From Sorex araneus (taxonomy: Eukaryota; Chordata; Mammalia; Eulipotyphla; Soricidae): a DNA stretch of 64,000 nucleotides. This document shows positions 63,189-64,000 of this stretch, in pieces; within the stretch, counting starts at the first letter, position 1; the number at the start of each line of letters is the position of its first letter. The stretch is from positions 94,744,591 to 94,808,590 of the forward strand of contig NC_073303.1 of assembly GCF_027595985.1 (NCBI RefSeq), read 5' to 3'. Below the pieces are notes generated by a model. That model did no database searches. It saw nothing but the letters and a program-made list of their open reading frames with translations, and was not told the origin of the DNA. The position numbers and the translations under genes are program-made.

Positions 63189-63689
63189 AAGCATTCATGT
63201 TAATGACCAGACACAGGTATTGCCTCTCACATTGTTTGCAGCCTTCAGTACAGGCCCAGGGTGTAAGGGCTCTTCTCTTCATTAGGAATACACTATCTGG
63301 GCAGTCGGTTACATTTGAAGATTCATCTCAGCTACTGAACGGTGTAACTGGAACAAGAACTTAACCTTACGTCTTTTTTTTTTTTTGCGTCATTTGCTTT
63401 AGACATCTACAGTTTCTCTCTTAGGTAACTATAGTCAGGAATCAGCGAGCTATTTTTGATACATTCCCCCTACTTTCCTGCTGTGGCCCCATAAGAATGT
63501 TCTGGAGTCGGGAAGAGGAATGTGAGGGGAGGCAAAGAGAAGGGGCTTGAGTGCTGACTTAAAGATAGTATTCAATCTACATAATTAACTCAGTTACCTC
63601 CACCACCTGGACTGCTTATCTTTAGAACATTTCTGTGAGTATGGAAATATAGCAAGAGCCAATAAAAGCAGCCATTTGGTATAAGAACA
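63189..63689. other. Flank with no recognised feature
   Basis: Non-repetitive sequence with a T run near 63376-63386; nothing gene-like seen. Confidence 0.6.
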
Positions 63690-63860
63690 TGTACAAAATA
63701 TTTTATTTTATAAAGTAGTTCACAATATTTGATTGCATTTAATGTTCAAACAACAATCCCACCACCATATTTTGGATGTTTCCATCCCAATCCCTGCCCC
63801 AAAGCAGAACTGAAATAATATATTCTGTATTGTTTGTTATGAAAAATCTGTTGAGAATGC
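63690..63860 (-). mobile_element. L1 3' end-like fragment (family D)
   Basis: TGCATTTAATGTTCAAACAA, CAATCCCACCACCATATTTT, TGCCCCAAAGCAGAACTGAA: an L1-like minus-strand 3' end distinct from the other three. Confidence 0.5.
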
Positions 63861-63988
63861 TAGGAAAAAAGTCTCCTTAGAGGAAAGAGTGTGAAAATTG
63901 TTGTATTTCACCCAAGGGCCCTTAAGCCCTTCTATAAGAGATCACTATAATGTTAAAAGTTGAGCCTTGTGTGTTTTTGAGATATAAC

Positions 63989-64000
63989 CTGGCAAGCTAC
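63989..64000 (+). mobile_element. Possible start of an RTE-tailed SINE, cut by window end
   Basis: CCTGGCAAGCTAC is the body motif of the family; only 12-13 bases are visible. Confidence 0.35.

Overview
This is mammalian nuclear DNA, almost certainly from a shrew (Soricidae, closest to Sorex araneus). Two things point there. The SINEs share one tRNA-like head (GGGCTGGAGCGATAGCACAGC...) that I recognise as shrew-type. There is also a full-length RTE-clade retrotransposon of the kind reported, to my recollection, from the common shrew and parasitic nematodes. Genes are split into short exons with GT-AG introns, and most of the DNA is interspersed repeat.

Two protein genes are present, arranged head to head as on human 8q24.22. 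On the minus strand, PHF20L1 starts in a CpG island (about 4.7-5.7 kb). It has a probable non-coding first exon ending at a strong donor (5182/5181), and its first coding exon lies at 2938-3020. The rest of the gene lies off the left edge. On the plus strand, TMEM71 has its entire coding sequence here in nine exons from 30393 to 58366. All junctions join in phase and give a 299-residue protein (human about 295) with two hydrophobic segments near the C-terminus. Its non-coding first exon and promoter, expected between about 5.7 and 30.3 kb, were not identified.

Layout: 1-5.7 kb, PHF20L1 5' part; 5.7-30.3 kb, intergenic or TMEM71 5' region, with a TG-rich minisatellite (5.9-6.15 kb), L1 fragments and the RTE element (21071-24128, 12-bp target duplication); 30.36-58.37 kb, TMEM71; 58.4-64 kb, 3' flank with L1 insertions, one of which looks like a 3' transduction, and an unidentified GC-rich block.

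The most interesting signal is in the repeats. Two SINE lineages use the same tRNA-like head. One ends in poly(A), as expected of L1 mobilisation. The other carries a body matching the 5' region of the RTE at 21.1 kb and a tail matching the last about 70 bp of the same RTE, including the codons for its protein C-terminus. The second family therefore looks like a tRNA head fused to an internally deleted RTE. Two of its copies (231-482 and 31022-31259) have an inverted 5' half between target duplications, which is the twin-priming signature. I saw no CRISPR array, functional RNA gene, intact viral gene or bacterial-type system.
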